From: Actinacidiphila yeochonensis CN732
Lineage (GTDB): Bacteria > Actinomycetota > Actinomycetes > Streptomycetales > Streptomycetaceae
Reading direction: 5' to 3'
NCBI RefSeq assembly: GCF_000745345.1
Contig: NZ_JQNR01000005.1
Location: 1,922,001-1,986,000 of the forward strand
Length of the DNA: 64,000 nucleotides
Part shown: one piece after another, positions 46,093 through 55,628 of the stretch
Layout of the letters: every line of letters begins with the position of its first letter
Position numbering within the stretch: position 1 is the stretch's first letter
Position numbers and translations under genes: made by a program
The notes under the pieces: generated by a model
The model's database searches: none
Seen by the model: only the letters and a program-made list of their open reading frames with translations
Told to the model about the DNA's origin: nothing

Positions 46093-46126
46093 ACGGGCTC
46101 CCGGCTCCCACGAGGCGGGAGCCCGT
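46093..46126. terminator. Bidirectional terminator glmM/coaA
   Basis: Perfect 11-bp arms acgggctcccg (46093-46103) and 46116-46126 with a 12-base loop, between convergent genes. Confidence 0.65.
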
Positions 46127-46158
46127 CCGGCTGCCGGGGCGGGCCGCTCCGCGCGTCC

Positions 46159-47160
46159 CTACAGCTTGCGCAGGGAGAGCCGGCGGACGGTGTGGCCGGG
46201 GCCCTTGCGCAGCACCAGCGTGGCGCGGCTGCGGGTGGGCAGGACGTTCTGCTCCAGGTTGGGCAGGTTGACGGTGCGCCAGATCATCCGGGCGTAGTCC
46301 ACGGCCTCCTCCTCGGGCACCTGCGTGTACCGGCGGAAGTAGGAGTCGGGGTCCTGGAACGCCGTCTCGCGCAGCTTCCGGAACCGGCCGAGGTACCACT
46401 GCTCGATGTCCTCGGTGCGCGCGTCCACGTACACGCTGAAGTCGAAGTGGTCGGCCAGCCCGATCCTGGTCAGGCCGTCCTTGCCGGGCAGCGTCGGCTG
46501 GAGCACGTTCAGGCCCTCGACGATGAGGATGTCGGGGCGGCGCACCGTCTTCACCTCGCCGGGCACGATGTCGTAGACGAGGTGCGAGTAGACGGGCGCG
46601 GTCACCTCGGGGCGGCCGGCCTTCACGTCGGCCACGAAACGGGTCAGGGCCCGCCGGTCGTACGACTCCGGGAACCCCTTGCGGGCCATCAGGCCGCGCC
46701 GCTCCAGCTCCGCGTTGGGCAGCAGGAACCCGTCCGTGGTGACCAGCTCCACCCGGGGGTGCTCGGGCCAGCGGGCCAGCAGCGCCTGGAGCAGCCGCGC
46801 GGTGGTCGACTTGCCCACGGCCACGCTGCCGGCCACCCCGATCACGAACGGCGTCCCCGGCTGCGCCCCCGGCCCGCCCGCGGCGGCGCCCAGGAAGGTG
46901 TTGAGGGCGCCGCGCAGCCCGCTGTGGGCGGCCACGTACAGGTTGAGCAGCCGGGACAGCGGCAGGTAGACGTCCACCACCTCGGTGAGGTCCACGACGT
47001 CGCCGAGGCCGCGCAGCCGCTCCACCTCGTCGGCGGTCAGCGGCAGCGGTGTTCGCTCGCGCAGGGCGCTCCACTGCTCCCGGGTGAGGTCGACGAAGGG
47101 GCTCGCGGGGGCGGCGTGCCCGGACGGCGTGGCGGGCGGCTTGGCGGATGGGGTGCGCAC
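46159..47160 (-). CDS. coaA: Type I pantothenate kinase
   Basis: 333 residues from GTG 47160 with GGAG upstream. First step of CoA synthesis. P-loop [12 protein letters not shown] (108-119); YDIVPGE and [13 protein letters not shown]-terminal [16 protein letters not shown]. The long in-frame extension upstream is repeat-derived and not coding. Confidence 0.95.
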   Translation of the reverse strand: MRTPSAKPPATPSGHAAPASPFVDLTREQWSALRERTPLPLTADEVERLRGLGDVVDLTEVVDVYLPLSRLLNLYVAAHSGLRGALNTFLGAAAGGPGAQPGTPFVIGVAGSVAVGKSTTARLLQALLARWPEHPRVELVTTDGFLLPNAELERRGLMARKGFPESYDRRALTRFVADVKAGRPEVTAPVYSHLVYDIVPGEVKTVRRPDILIVEGLNVLQPTLPGKDGLTRIGLADHFDFSVYVDARTEDIEQWYLGRFRKLRETAFQDPDSYFRRYTQVPEEEAVDYARMIWRTVNLPNLEQNVLPTRSRATLVLRKGPGHTVRRLSLRKL

Positions 47161-47481
47161 GCCGCCATTCTCCTGCGTGACCAGGTACGGGCGCGGGGCG
47201 GGGGTGCGCCGGCCGGCGCGGGCCGCGACCCTCACGACGTGCGTTTTCGTCCCCACGGCGGACGGCGGCTTCCGCCGTTTCCGCCGTTTCCGCTGCTTCT
47301 GCCGTTTCCGCCGCTGCCACCGCACCGGCTTCCCGCGCCGGCTTCCCGCGCCGGCTTCCCGAGGCGGGCTGCGGCGGGCTGCGGCGGGCTGCGGCGGGGG
47401 GAGGGCGCCGCGCCCTAAGCTGGCCCGCATGGACGGCAAGGGCGCGCGCGCCGCGCGGGGTACGGGACGGACGGCGGTCCG
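47161..47481. other. Repeat-filled gap coaA-acpS
   Basis: 321 bases between divergent genes, dominated by short tandem repeats (see 47269-47400); no gene. In other streptomycetes, from memory, glmS lies in this neighbourhood. Confidence 0.5.
47269..47400. repeat. Three consecutive short tandem repeats
   Basis: A 9-bp unit ttccgccgt in about five imperfect copies (47269-47317), a 13-bp unit ccggcttcccgcg in three (47325-47363), and a 10-bp unit ggcgggctgc in three or more (47363-47400) follow head to tail. Confidence 0.85.
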
Positions 47482-47859
47482 ATGATCGTCGGCGTGGGCA
47501 TCGACGTGGCCGAGATCGCCCGCTTCGAGGAGGCCATGGCCCGCACCCCGGGCCTGGCCGGGCGGCTCTTCACCCCCGCCGAGCTGCTGCTGCCCTCCGG
47601 CGCTGCCCGCGGCTCGGCCTCCCTGGCGGCCCGGTTCGCCGCGAAGGAGGCCCTGGCCAAGGCCCTGGGCGCCCCCGGCGGCCTCCAGTGGCTCGACGCC
47701 GAGGTCAGCACGGAGCCCTCCGGCCGGCCCCGGCTCACCGTCAAGGGCACGATCGCCGCCCGCGCGCGGGAGCTCGGGGTGCGGAGCTGGCACATCTCGC
47801 TCTCCCACGACGCGGGCGTCGCCTCCGCGGTGGTCATCGCCGAGGGCGCCGAGGGGTGA
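47482..47859 (+). CDS. acpS: Holo-[acyl-carrier-protein] synthase
   Basis: 125 residues. Transfers phosphopantetheine from CoA to ACP. Mg ligands Asp8 ([12 protein letters not shown]) and Glu56 ([13 protein letters not shown]); [15 protein letters not shown] at the end. First of acpS-nnr-alr. Confidence 0.97.
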   Translation: MIVGVGIDVAEIARFEEAMARTPGLAGRLFTPAELLLPSGAARGSASLAARFAAKEALAKALGAPGGLQWLDAEVSTEPSGRPRLTVKGTIAARARELGVRSWHISLSHDAGVASAVVIAEGAEG

Positions 47860-47903
47860 GCGGCGGGCCGGATCGGCCCGCCGGGCACTCGATCGCGACA
47901 GGA

Positions 47904-48107
47904 TCACGGCGAGTTCGCGCCGAGCAGGCGTCGGACCCCGGCCGGACCGCGCAGCCGGTACGCCGTCTCGCGCGACGACGCGTACACGGCGGGAGAGACG
48001 ACCACGACCGGCTCGTGGCCGGCGCGCGGGACGACGACCTCCTCGCGGTCGGCGACGACGCTGTCCGGAACCTCCGCGTGGCGAGCGCGGGAACCCGGGT
48101 ACGCCAT
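47904..48107 (-). pseudogene. Vestigial Phd/YefM-type antitoxin
   Basis: 67 codons. [23 protein letters not shown] and [18 protein letters not shown] match the middle and C-terminal parts of YefM/Phd antitoxins. The N-terminal DNA-binding region (SEARANLxxLV type) is reduced to an unrelated [14 protein letters not shown]. No YoeB- or Doc-like toxin is found on either side. Probably a remnant, or a solitary degenerate antitoxin. Confidence 0.6.
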
Positions 48108-48324
48108 GGCCTTCAGGGCGGTTCACCCCGTCCGCGCTGTCGTGGGGGAGGCGTACTCAGAACCGCGGGTCCGGGAAGCCGCGTCGCGCGTGGATCACCC
48201 GTCGGGTCGGCCGGTGACCGCCGCCGGAGCCGGGGAGGCGAACCCGCTGGGCCCGGCCGGGTGACATGCGGGCCGGGGGAGAGGTTCGTAAGCTCGGGCT
48301 GACGGCGAGCCGGGAGGGCGCGGG

Positions 48325-49763
48325 ATGAGGTACGGGCACAGCGTGGCCGCGGTGCGGCGGGCCGAGGAAGCGCTCATGGCGCGGCTGCCGGAGGGCGCGC
48401 TGATGCAGCGTGCCGCGGCGGGCCTGGCGGCGGCGGGGGCGGACGTCCTCGGGCGGGTGTACGGGGCGCGGGTGGTGGTGCTGACGGGCAGCGGTTCCAA
48501 CGGCGGTGACGCCTTGTTCGCCGCGGCCCGGCTGCTGCGCCGGGGCGCCGCCGGTACGGCGGTGCTGCTCGCGCCGGAGCGGGCGCACGCCGCCGGGCTG
48601 GCAGCGTTCCGGGCGGCAGGCGGCCGGGTGGTCGGCGCGGCGGACGGCCCGCGCGCGGTCGCGGCCGCGGACCTGGTCTTCGACGGGATCACCGGCATCG
48701 GCGGCAAGGGCGGCCTGCGCCCCGAGGCGGAGCGGCTCGCGGCGGCGGCCGAGCACTCGCCCGCCGCCGTGCTGGCCGTCGACCTGCCGAGCGGGGTCGA
48801 CGCCGACACCGGCGAGGTGACGGGACCGGCCGTCCGGGCCGACGCCACCGTCACCTTCGGCACGTACAAGCCCGGGCTGCTCGTGGACCCGGCGGCGGAG
48901 CGGGCCGGCGCGCTGCGGCTGGTCGACATCGGCCTGGCCGACGAGCTGGGCGCCCCCGAGTTGGAGGCGCTGCAGCACGCCGACGTGGCCGCGCTGCTGC
49001 CGCGGCCGGGCGGGGAGAGCGACAAGTACCGGCGGGGCGTCGTCGGCGTCGCCGCCGGGTCCGAGCAGTACCCGGGCGCGGCCGTCCTCGCCGTCTCCGG
49101 GGCGCTGCGCGGCGGCGCCGGGGCCGTCCGCTACAGCGGCCCGGGGGCGCCGCCGTCCTGGCCGCGCACCCCGAGGCGCTGGTCTCCGCCGCCGGCCCGC
49201 ACCAGGCGGGCCGGGTCCAGGCGTGGGTGGTCGGGCCCGGCCTCGGCGACACCCCGCAGGCGCGTACCGCCGTCGACGAGGTGCTCGCCTCCGAAGTGCC
49301 CGCGCTGGTCGACGCCGACGGCCTGCGCCTGCTGACCCCCGAGGCGCTGCGCGGCCGCACCGCCCCCGTCCTGATCACCCCGCACGCCGGGGAGGCCGCG
49401 GCGCTGCTCGGCTGGGAGCGGGCGGAGGTGGAGGCGCGGCGGCTACGGGCGGTCCGCGAACTCGCCGCGCGGTTCGGGGTGACGGCGCTGCTCAAGGGCT
49501 CCACCACGCTGGTCGCCGACCCGGACCCGGCGGTGCCGGTGCGGGTGAACGCCACCGGTACGGCGTGGCTGGCCACCGCGGGCAGCGGCGACGTGCTGTC
49601 GGGGCTGGCCGGTTCGCTGCTGGCGGCGGGCCTGGCCCCGCGCGACGCCGCCTCCGTCGCCGCCTACCTGCACGGCCTGGCCGCCCGGCTGAGCAGCGTC
49701 CCGCTGACCGCCCTCGACCTCGCGGCGGCGCTCCCGGCGGCCTGGCAGAACGTGACGGGCTAG
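48325..49763 (+). CDS. nnr: NAD(P)HX epimerase/dehydratase, broken by a -1 frameshift
   Basis: Repairs hydrated NAD(P)H. N-terminal epimerase (MRYGHSVAAVRRAEEALMA, GSGSNGGDALFAA, VDLPSGVDADTGEV) in one frame up to AVRYSGPGA; C-terminal ADP-dependent dehydratase (WVVGPGLGD, LITPHAGEAAALLG, ATAGSGDVLSGLAGSLLA) in the next. One added G in the run 49143-49147 restores a 479-residue protein of normal length. Probably a sequencing error, as both halves are well conserved. Confidence 0.9.
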
Positions 49764-50124
49764 TGCCTCTCCCGGCGGGGTGTGCCCCGCTCGCCGTCCT
49801 GGGACGGCCGGCGGGGTGTGCCCCGCTCGCCGTCCTGGGACGGGCCTTCGCGGCGTCGGCCGAAAGCGTCACGTAGGCCCCTACGGGGCCTGCCGGCCGC
49901 CTGGCGATCGCCCGCACCAGGACACCTCGCCACCGGGCGGACCCTGCCGGTCACGGCGCCAGTGGCTGCGGGCCGGCGCCGAGGGGCCGTGCGGCGGCGG
50001 CCTCCCCACCCCGGCCCGGCGTCAGGCGGCGGAGACGCGCCTCCCGTCCGGGGCCGCCCTGAGGCGGCGGAGGCCCGCGGGCCTGAGAGACTGGCCGGAA
50101 AGGAACGACGCCGCAAGGACTTCC
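49764..50124. other. Gap nnr-alr with hairpin repeats
   Basis: 361 bases, no gene. After the duplicated hairpins at 49773-49843 there is a further degenerate gaggcggcgga repeat near 50024-50070. No clear alr promoter. Confidence 0.5.
49773..49843. repeat. 35-bp tandem repeat, each copy a hairpin
   Basis: Two identical 35-bp copies (49773-49807, 49809-49843) start just after the nnr stop. Each contains gcgggg-tgtg-ccccgc, a perfect hairpin, so this may be a duplicated terminator. Confidence 0.9.
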
Positions 50125-51255
50125 ATGGACCTCCGAGCTCACGCCCGCATCGACCTCGACGCCTTGCGCGGCAACGTCGTCGCGCTCCGCGCCAAGGCGC
50201 CCCAGTCGGCCTTCATGGCCGTCGTGAAGGCCGACGCCTACGGCCACGGCATGGTCCCCTGCGCCCGCGCCGCGCGCGAGGCCGGCGCGGGGTGGCTGGG
50301 CGTGGCCACCCCCGAGGAGGCGCTGGCGCTGCGCGCGGCCGGCCTCGACGGCCCGGTGCTGTGCTGGCTGTGGACGCCCGGCGGACCCTGGCGGGCGTGC
50401 GTCGAGGCCGGTATCGACGTGACGGTGAGCGCGCTGTGGGCCCTGGACGAGGTGGTCGCCGCCGCGACCGCCGCCGGCCGGCCCGCCCGGGTGCAGCTGA
50501 AGATCGACGCCGGCCTCGGCCGCAACGGCGCCCAGCCCGCCGACTGGCCGGCCCTCACGGCCGCCGCCCGCGCCGCCGAGCGGGCCGGCCGGGTCCGGGT
50601 CACCGGCGTGTGGGCCCACTTCTCCTGCGCGGACGAGCCCGAGCACCCGTCCATCGCCGCCGAGCTGGCGGTCTTCCGCACCGCCCTGGAGCAGGCCGCC
50701 GAGGCCGGACTCACCCCCGAGGTGCGGCACATCGCCAACTCGCCCGCGGTCCTGACCCTCCCCGAGGCCCACTTCGACCTGGTGCGGCCGGGCGTGGCGA
50801 TGTACGGGATCTCACCGGTGCCGCAGCTCGGCGGCCCGGCCGACTTCGGGCTGCGGCCGGTGATGACGCTCACCGCGCGGCTCGCCTCCGTCAAGCGGGT
50901 GCCCGGCGGCCACGGCGTCTCCTACGGCCGCCAGTACGTCACCCCGGGCGAGACCACGCTCGCGCTGGTCCCGCTGGGGTACGGGGACGGCGTGCCGCGG
51001 CACGCCTCGGGCACCGGCCCGGTCCTGGTGGCCGGCAAGTGGCGGACGATCGCCGGCCGGGTGGCCATGGACCAGTTCGTGGTGGACCTCGGCGGCGACG
51101 TGGCCGAGCCCGGCGACACCGCGGTGCTCTTCGGCCCGGGTGACCAGGGCGAACCCACCGCCGAGGACTGGGCGCGGGCCTGCGGCACCATCGCGTACGA
51201 GATCGTCGCCCGCGTCGGGGCCCGGGTGCCCCGGGTCCACACGGGGGTGGCGTGA
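50125..51255 (+). CDS. alr: Alanine racemase
   Basis: 376 residues from ATG 50125 with AAGGAC upstream. PLP enzyme making D-Ala for peptidoglycan. PLP-Lys35 in VVKADAYGHG; second catalytic Tyr in HGVSYGRQYVTPGETT; AMDQFVVDLG. Normal length. Confidence 0.97.
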   Translation: MDLRAHARIDLDALRGNVVALRAKAPQSAFMAVVKADAYGHGMVPCARAAREAGAGWLGVATPEEALALRAAGLDGPVLCWLWTPGGPWRACVEAGIDVTVSALWALDEVVAAATAAGRPARVQLKIDAGLGRNGAQPADWPALTAAARAAERAGRVRVTGVWAHFSCADEPEHPSIAAELAVFRTALEQAAEAGLTPEVRHIANSPAVLTLPEAHFDLVRPGVAMYGISPVPQLGGPADFGLRPVMTLTARLASVKRVPGGHGVSYGRQYVTPGETTLALVPLGYGDGVPRHASGTGPVLVAGKWRTIAGRVAMDQFVVDLGGDVAEPGDTAVLFGPGDQGEPTAEDWARACGTIAYEIVARVGARVPRVHTGVA

Positions 51256-51324
51256 CCGCCGCGGGTCGCCGCCCCTCGGAGGAGCGTCCGTCGGGGGAGT
51301 GTCCGTCGGGGGAGCGGGTGGCGC

Positions 51325-52480
51325 GTGGCTGAGCGGGGTACGTGGGAGAAGGCCGGGCTGGTCGGCGCCGTGATCGGCGTCGTCGCGGCCGGCGCGGCGG
51401 CGGGCGTGGCGATCGAACGCGCCACCGTGGGCCGCGACGTGCGCCGCAAGGCGCTGCTGGCGCTGGACGCCGCCGGCCCCTACGGCAGCCTCCACGGCAC
51501 CCCCGGGTCCGCCACCGCCGAGGACGGCACGGAGCTGTACTACGAGGTCGAGGAGCCCGAGGAGCCCGACGCGGCGGAGGGTGAGGGGGCCCCGCGGCTG
51601 ACGGTCGTCTTCTCGCACGGCTACTGCCTGAGCCAGGACTCCTGGCACTTCCAGCGGGCGGCCCTGCGCGGCGCCGTCCGGACCGTGTTCTGGGACCAGC
51701 GCAGCCACGGCCGCAGTGGGCGCGGCAGGGACCAGGCGGACGGCGGCGCGGTCACCATCGACCAGCTCGGCCGCGATCTGAAGGCCGTCCTGGACGCCGC
51801 CGTGCCGACCGGCCCGGTGGTGCTGGCCGGCCACTCGATGGGCGGTATGACGGTGCTGGCCTTCGCCGAGCAGTACCCGCGGTACGTGCGCGAGCGGGTG
51901 GCCGGGTGGCGCTGCTGGCCAGTTCGGCGGGCAAGCTCGGGGCGGTCACCTTCGGGCTGCCGGCCGCCGGCGCGCGGGCCTTCCGGGCGGTCGCCCGGGC
52001 CTGCTGCGGGTGATGGGGCGCCAGGCGGAGCTGGTCGAACGCGGCCGGCGGGCCACCGCGGAGCTGTTCACCGGCGTGGTCAAGCGGTACAGCTTCGGCA
52101 CCGGCGGGGTGGACCCGGGGGTGGCCCGGTTCGCCGAGCGGCTGATCGAGGCCACCCCGATCGACGTGGTCGCCGAGTTCTACCCGGCCTTCGCCGAGCA
52201 CGAGAAGGGCGACGCGCTGGCCGTGCTGGAGGGGCTGCCCGCGCTGGTGCTGGGCGGGGAGGAGGACCTGCTGACGCCGAAGGCGCACAGCGCGGAGATC
52301 GCCGAGCGGCTGCCGGGCGCCCGGCTGGTCCTCGTCCCCGGTGCCGGGCACATGGTGCTGCTCGAACGGCCCGACGTCACCGACGCCGCCCTCGCCGGGC
52401 TGGTCACGGCCGCCGCGGACCGGGCGGGCGCCGCCGTCCCGGACCGGCTGCGCGCCCTGGCGGACACCTGCGGCGCGTAG
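51325..52480 (+). CDS. Alpha/beta hydrolase, two -1 frameshifts
   Basis: GTG 51325. N-terminal hydrophobic segment (LVGAVIGVVAAGAAAGVAI), then HGYCLSQDSWHF, WDQRSHGRSGRG and nucleophile elbow AGHSMGGMT (Ser). Family sequence continues in a second frame after ERVAG (site 51904-51906) and in a third from LLRVMGRQAELV (site about 52000), ending with GGEEDLLTPKAHS (Asp) and VPGAGHMVLLE (His). Two added bases give 385 residues. Conserved between alr and tsaE in streptomycetes; substrate unknown. Confidence 0.85.
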
Positions 52481-52491
52481 CATTCGCCTCC

Positions 52492-53162
52492 ATGGGCACA
52501 CCGCACGACCCCCGCGCAACGGCCGGCACCGCCGAGGACACCCCCGAGGTCCGGATCACCGTACGCACCGCCGAGCACATGCGTGAGCTGGGCCGGCGCC
52601 TGGCCGCGCTGCTGGGCCCGGGCGACCTCGTCCTGCTCACCGGGGAGCTGGGCGCCGGCAAGACGACGCTCACCCGGGGCCTGGGGGAGGGGCTGGGCGT
52701 GCGGGGCGCCGTCACCTCGCCGACGTTCGTGATCGCCCGGGTGCACCCCTCGCTCACCGACGGCCCGGCCCTGGTCCACGTCGACGCCTACCGGCTGGGC
52801 GGCGGCCTGGACGAGATGGAGGACCTGGACCTCGACGTCTCGCTGCCGGAGTCCGTGGTCGTCGTGGAGTGGGGCGAGGGCAAGGTGGAGGACCTCTCCG
52901 ACGCCCGCCTCCAGGTCGTCATCGGCCGCGCCATCGGCACCCCGGCCGCCGCCGGCCCGGTCGGTGACGCCTACCTGGTCGATGTCGACGGCATCGACGG
53001 CATCGACGGCGTCGAAGACCTCGAAGACGACGAGGCCGCCGACGAGGCCGAGTACGCCGACGAGACGGACGCGACAGAGGCCGCCGAGGACGTCCGCGAG
53101 GTCACGGTGCTCGGCATCGGCCCCGCTGGTCCGGCCTGGACCTCACCCCGCTGGCCCGTTAG
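52492..53162 (+). CDS. tsaE: tRNA t6A protein TsaE, C-terminal -1 frameshift
   Basis: P-loop ATPase GELGAGKTT (51-59), SPTFVIARVHP, VHVDAYRLGGG and VVEWGEGK; works with TsaB and TsaD to make t6A37. An acidic insert (VDGIDGIDGVEDLEDDEAAD) follows. As read, the frame misses its stop and runs to 53547. One added C at 53121-53124 gives the expected end GPRWSGLDLTPLAR with stop at 53160-53162 (223 residues), so a sequencing error is likely. Confidence 0.9.
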
Positions 53163-53620
53163 GGGCCGGCGCTGGGCCCGGCGCCGAGCCGCGCCGGGGC
53201 CGCCGCTTGATCGATGGGGCCGTCGGTCGGGCGCGGTCATCAGCGGCTGCGGCCGTCGTGCCGCGCGGCGGCGGGGAGCCTCAGCCGCCGGTCGTCGCGG
53301 CAGGCCGCCACGAGGGTGGCCCACGGGGCCCCGTGGAGCGGCGGCGCGGCCCGGAGGTCGTCGGCCCGCGCCTACCCGTCGTCCGCCGCCCCCGCCGCCC
53401 CTGCCGCCACCCACGTCGCCCCCACCCGCTCGCCGCCCCTCGCGCGTCGCCCGCGCCACCCGCATCGCCCGCGCCACCCACGTCGCAGCGCGGCGGCGGG
53501 TCGTGACGCGCGTTACGCCGACATCATGTCGGGAAGATGTTGCGTGAGGGCGCGCCCCCGTGATCTGCTGGTGGGGAGCATCTTCTTAGGGTTACCTAAC
53601 TTCGCTTCCGGGGAGGCGTC
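53163..53620. other. Non-coding gap after tsaE
   Basis: 458 bases. The right part has an 18-bp near-tandem repeat (53447-53464, 53465-53482; core tcgcccgcgccaccc) and a palindrome ccgacat-c-atgtcgg (53518-53532) followed by AT-richer DNA likely to be the promoter of the next small gene. Confidence 0.45.
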
Positions 53621-53827
53621 ATGCCGGCCCACCACTCGCAGGACCAGTCCGCAGAGTCCGCCGCGGCGGCCGCTCACCGCCGCCCCGATCCGGCCTCGGC
53701 CCCTTCTGTCCGGGCCGTGCTGGCGGCCTGTGCCGCCGCCCGTACCGTCTCCACGCCGCCCGGCGGCGCGCCGGAGGCGGACCGTGGCGCCCACGTCGCG
53801 ACGCACCCCGCGCCGGAAGGCCGCTGA
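53621..53827 (+). CDS. Small Ala/Pro-rich protein of unknown function
   Basis: 68 residues. Supported by a strong GGGGAGG four bases before the ATG and an AT-rich upstream region with ttagg-gtta-cctaa (53586-53599). The product has no recognisable domain, a helical Ala-rich middle (SVRAVLAACAAARTV) and no signal peptide. Could be a small regulatory peptide or spurious. Confidence 0.5.
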   Translation: MPAHHSQDQSAESAAAAAHRRPDPASAPSVRAVLAACAAARTVSTPPGGAPEADRGAHVATHPAPEGR

Positions 53828-53883
53828 CCGAGCCGTACGTTCACCCGGAAGGGTGGAGCACTCTTTCCGCCTCGGTCCTCGGG

Positions 53884-54189
53884 TCAGCCCGGCCGGCCCG
53901 GCTCGGAGGTCCGCGCCCGCGTCGTCGGCTCCGCCCACGGGGCCACCTGGTCCGTCGCCGAGTCCGGGTCGTACGGCGTCAGGGGCGCGCCGGCCGAGGG
54001 CGTGTCCGTCGATGCCGATCCGCCGCCCGCCCCGTCCGGTGCCCGCCCGCCCCGCTGGACGGCCTGCTGGACGGCGGGCGGGCGCCGGGCGTGCGGGGCG
54101 TGGGACGCCTGCGCCGTGAGCAGCGCCAGGACGCCCACCGCCGTGCCGAAGAGCCCGGTCACCGCCAGCCCCGACCCGAACCGCGCCAT
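53884..54189 (-). CDS. Small membrane-anchored or secreted protein
   Basis: 101 residues, ATG with GGGAGG nine bases upstream. One N-terminal hydrophobic segment (LAVTGLFGTAVGVLALLTA) then a Pro/Ala/Gly/Ser-rich extracellular tail. No cleavage motif is certain. Function unknown. Confidence 0.6.
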   Translation of the reverse strand: MARFGSGLAVTGLFGTAVGVLALLTAQASHAPHARRPPAVQQAVQRGGRAPDGAGGGSASTDTPSAGAPLTPYDPDSATDQVAPWAEPTTRARTSEPGRPG

Positions 54190-54365
54190 CGCCGCCGACC
54201 TCCCGTGCGACCGCCCCGCCCGTCTGCCGCGCCGGGCCGTCCCCGGATGCCCGGGGGCGCAAAAGGCGGCAGATGCGGCTTTTGTCTGGTTTCCGTCGGG
54301 TGTGACGGTAGCAGGGAGCCCTACCGGCGCCGCGACGCCGCGGGCGCGCGCCGTACGCTGGGTTC

Positions 54366-55031
54366 GTGCTTCTGCTTGCCTTCGACACCGCCACGCCCGC
54401 CGTCACCGCGGCCCTCCACGACGGGGAGCGGGTGCTGGCCGAATCCACCGTGGTGGACGCGCGCCGGCACGGCGAACTGCTGGTGCCGGCCGTCGACCGG
54501 GTGCTGGCCACCGCCGGCCGGGTCCTCGCCGACGTCACCGGGATCGTGGTCGGCACCGGCCCCGGCCCCTACACCGGGCTGCGCGTCGGCCTGGTCACCG
54601 CCGCGTCCTTCGGCGACGCCCTGGGGGTGCCCGTGCACGGGGTGTGCACCCTTGACGGCCTGGCCTGGGCGGCCGGCGAGGCCGGGCTCGACGGCGCCTT
54701 CACGGTGGCCACCGACGCCCGCCGCAAGGAGGTCTACTGGGCCCGTTACGACGGCCCGCTGCACCGGGTGGAGGGCCCCTCCGTCGACCGCCCCGCCGAC
54801 ATCGCCGCCGAGACGGCCGCGCTGCCCTGCGTGGGCCCCGGCGGCACGCTCTACCCGGACACCTTCACCGACACCCGCGCCGACCCGGCCCACCAGTCGG
54901 CCGGCGCGCTGGCCGCGGTCGCCGCGCGCCGGATCGCGGCCGGCGAGCCCGCCGAGCCGGTCCGGCCGCTGTACCTGCGCCGCCCGGACGCCCAGGTGCC
55001 GGCCGGCTACAAGGCGGTCCTGCCGCAGTGA
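54366..55031 (+). CDS. tsaB: tRNA t6A protein TsaB
   Basis: 221 residues from GTG 54366; TACGCT six bases upstream suggests a leaderless mRNA. ASKHA fold: LLLAFDTATPAVTAAL, GTGPGPYTGLRVGL. Activating partner of TsaD. GTGA overlap with rimI. Confidence 0.96.
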   Translation: MLLLAFDTATPAVTAALHDGERVLAESTVVDARRHGELLVPAVDRVLATAGRVLADVTGIVVGTGPGPYTGLRVGLVTAASFGDALGVPVHGVCTLDGLAWAAGEAGLDGAFTVATDARRKEVYWARYDGPLHRVEGPSVDRPADIAAETAALPCVGPGGTLYPDTFTDTRADPAHQSAGALAAVAARRIAAGEPAEPVRPLYLRRPDAQVPAGYKAVLPQ

Positions 55032-55623
55032 CCGACACCGAGACCGCCGCGGCCGAGCCGGACGTGCCCCTCGCGCCCGCGGCCCCCGGCGTCGTCCTGC
55101 GCGACATGCGCTGGTGGGACCTGGACGCCGTGATCGCCCTGGAGCAGGAGCTCTTCCCCGAGGACGCCTGGTCGCGCGGCATGTTCTGGTCCGAACTCGC
55201 CGACACCCGGTACCCCGGGGCGGGCCGCCGCTACGTCGTCGCCGAGACAGCCGGGAGCGCCGCGACCGCCGGGGGACCGGCGCGGAGGCCGGCGCGCCGC
55301 CGCGGATCGTCGGGTACGCCGGCTTCTCCGCCGTCGCCGGCACCGGGGACGTCCAGACCATCGCCACCGCGCGGGACCAGTGGGGCACCGGCCTCGGCTC
55401 CCGGCTGCTCACCGAGCTGCTGCGCGCCGCGACGGCCGCCGAGTGCCACGAGGTGCTGCTGGAGGTGCGGGTGGACAACCCCCGCGCCCAGCGGCTCTAC
55501 CGGCGCTTCGGCTTCGAGCCCATCGGCGTGCGCCGGGGCTACTACCAGCCGGGCAACGTCGACGCGCTCGTCATGCGCCTCGCCGACCCGGCACGTGACT
55601 ACCCGCTCGTCGAGGAAGGCTGA
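55028..55623 (+). CDS. rimI: Ribosomal-protein S18-alanine N-acetyltransferase, -1 frameshift
   Basis: GNAT enzyme. First frame: [28 protein letters not shown]. Second frame: [36 protein letters not shown] (acetyl-CoA loop) and [25 protein letters not shown]. One added G in 55271-55275 rejoins them (198 residues). Lies in the usual tsaE-tsaB-rimI-tsaD order. Confidence 0.9.
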
Positions 55624-55628
55624 AACCG

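Noticed and set aside
46159..48126. 655-codon frame extending coaA upstream through acpS
   Set aside because: The extension is antisense to acpS and runs through tandem repeats; coaA has a good start at 47160.
53163..53547. Continuation of the tsaE frame as a real C-terminal domain
   Set aside because: The sequence is Arg/Pro low-complexity and the expected TsaE ending lies in the next frame with a stop at 53162.
53586..53599. ttagg-gtta-cctaa as an IdeR/DmdR iron box
   Set aside because: The iron box is 19 bp with longer arms; this is five bases shorter and lacks the central symmetry.
53214..54119. 301-codon plus-strand frame
   Set aside because: Composition is that of a GC-rich non-coding frame, with no ribosome-binding site and no domain.
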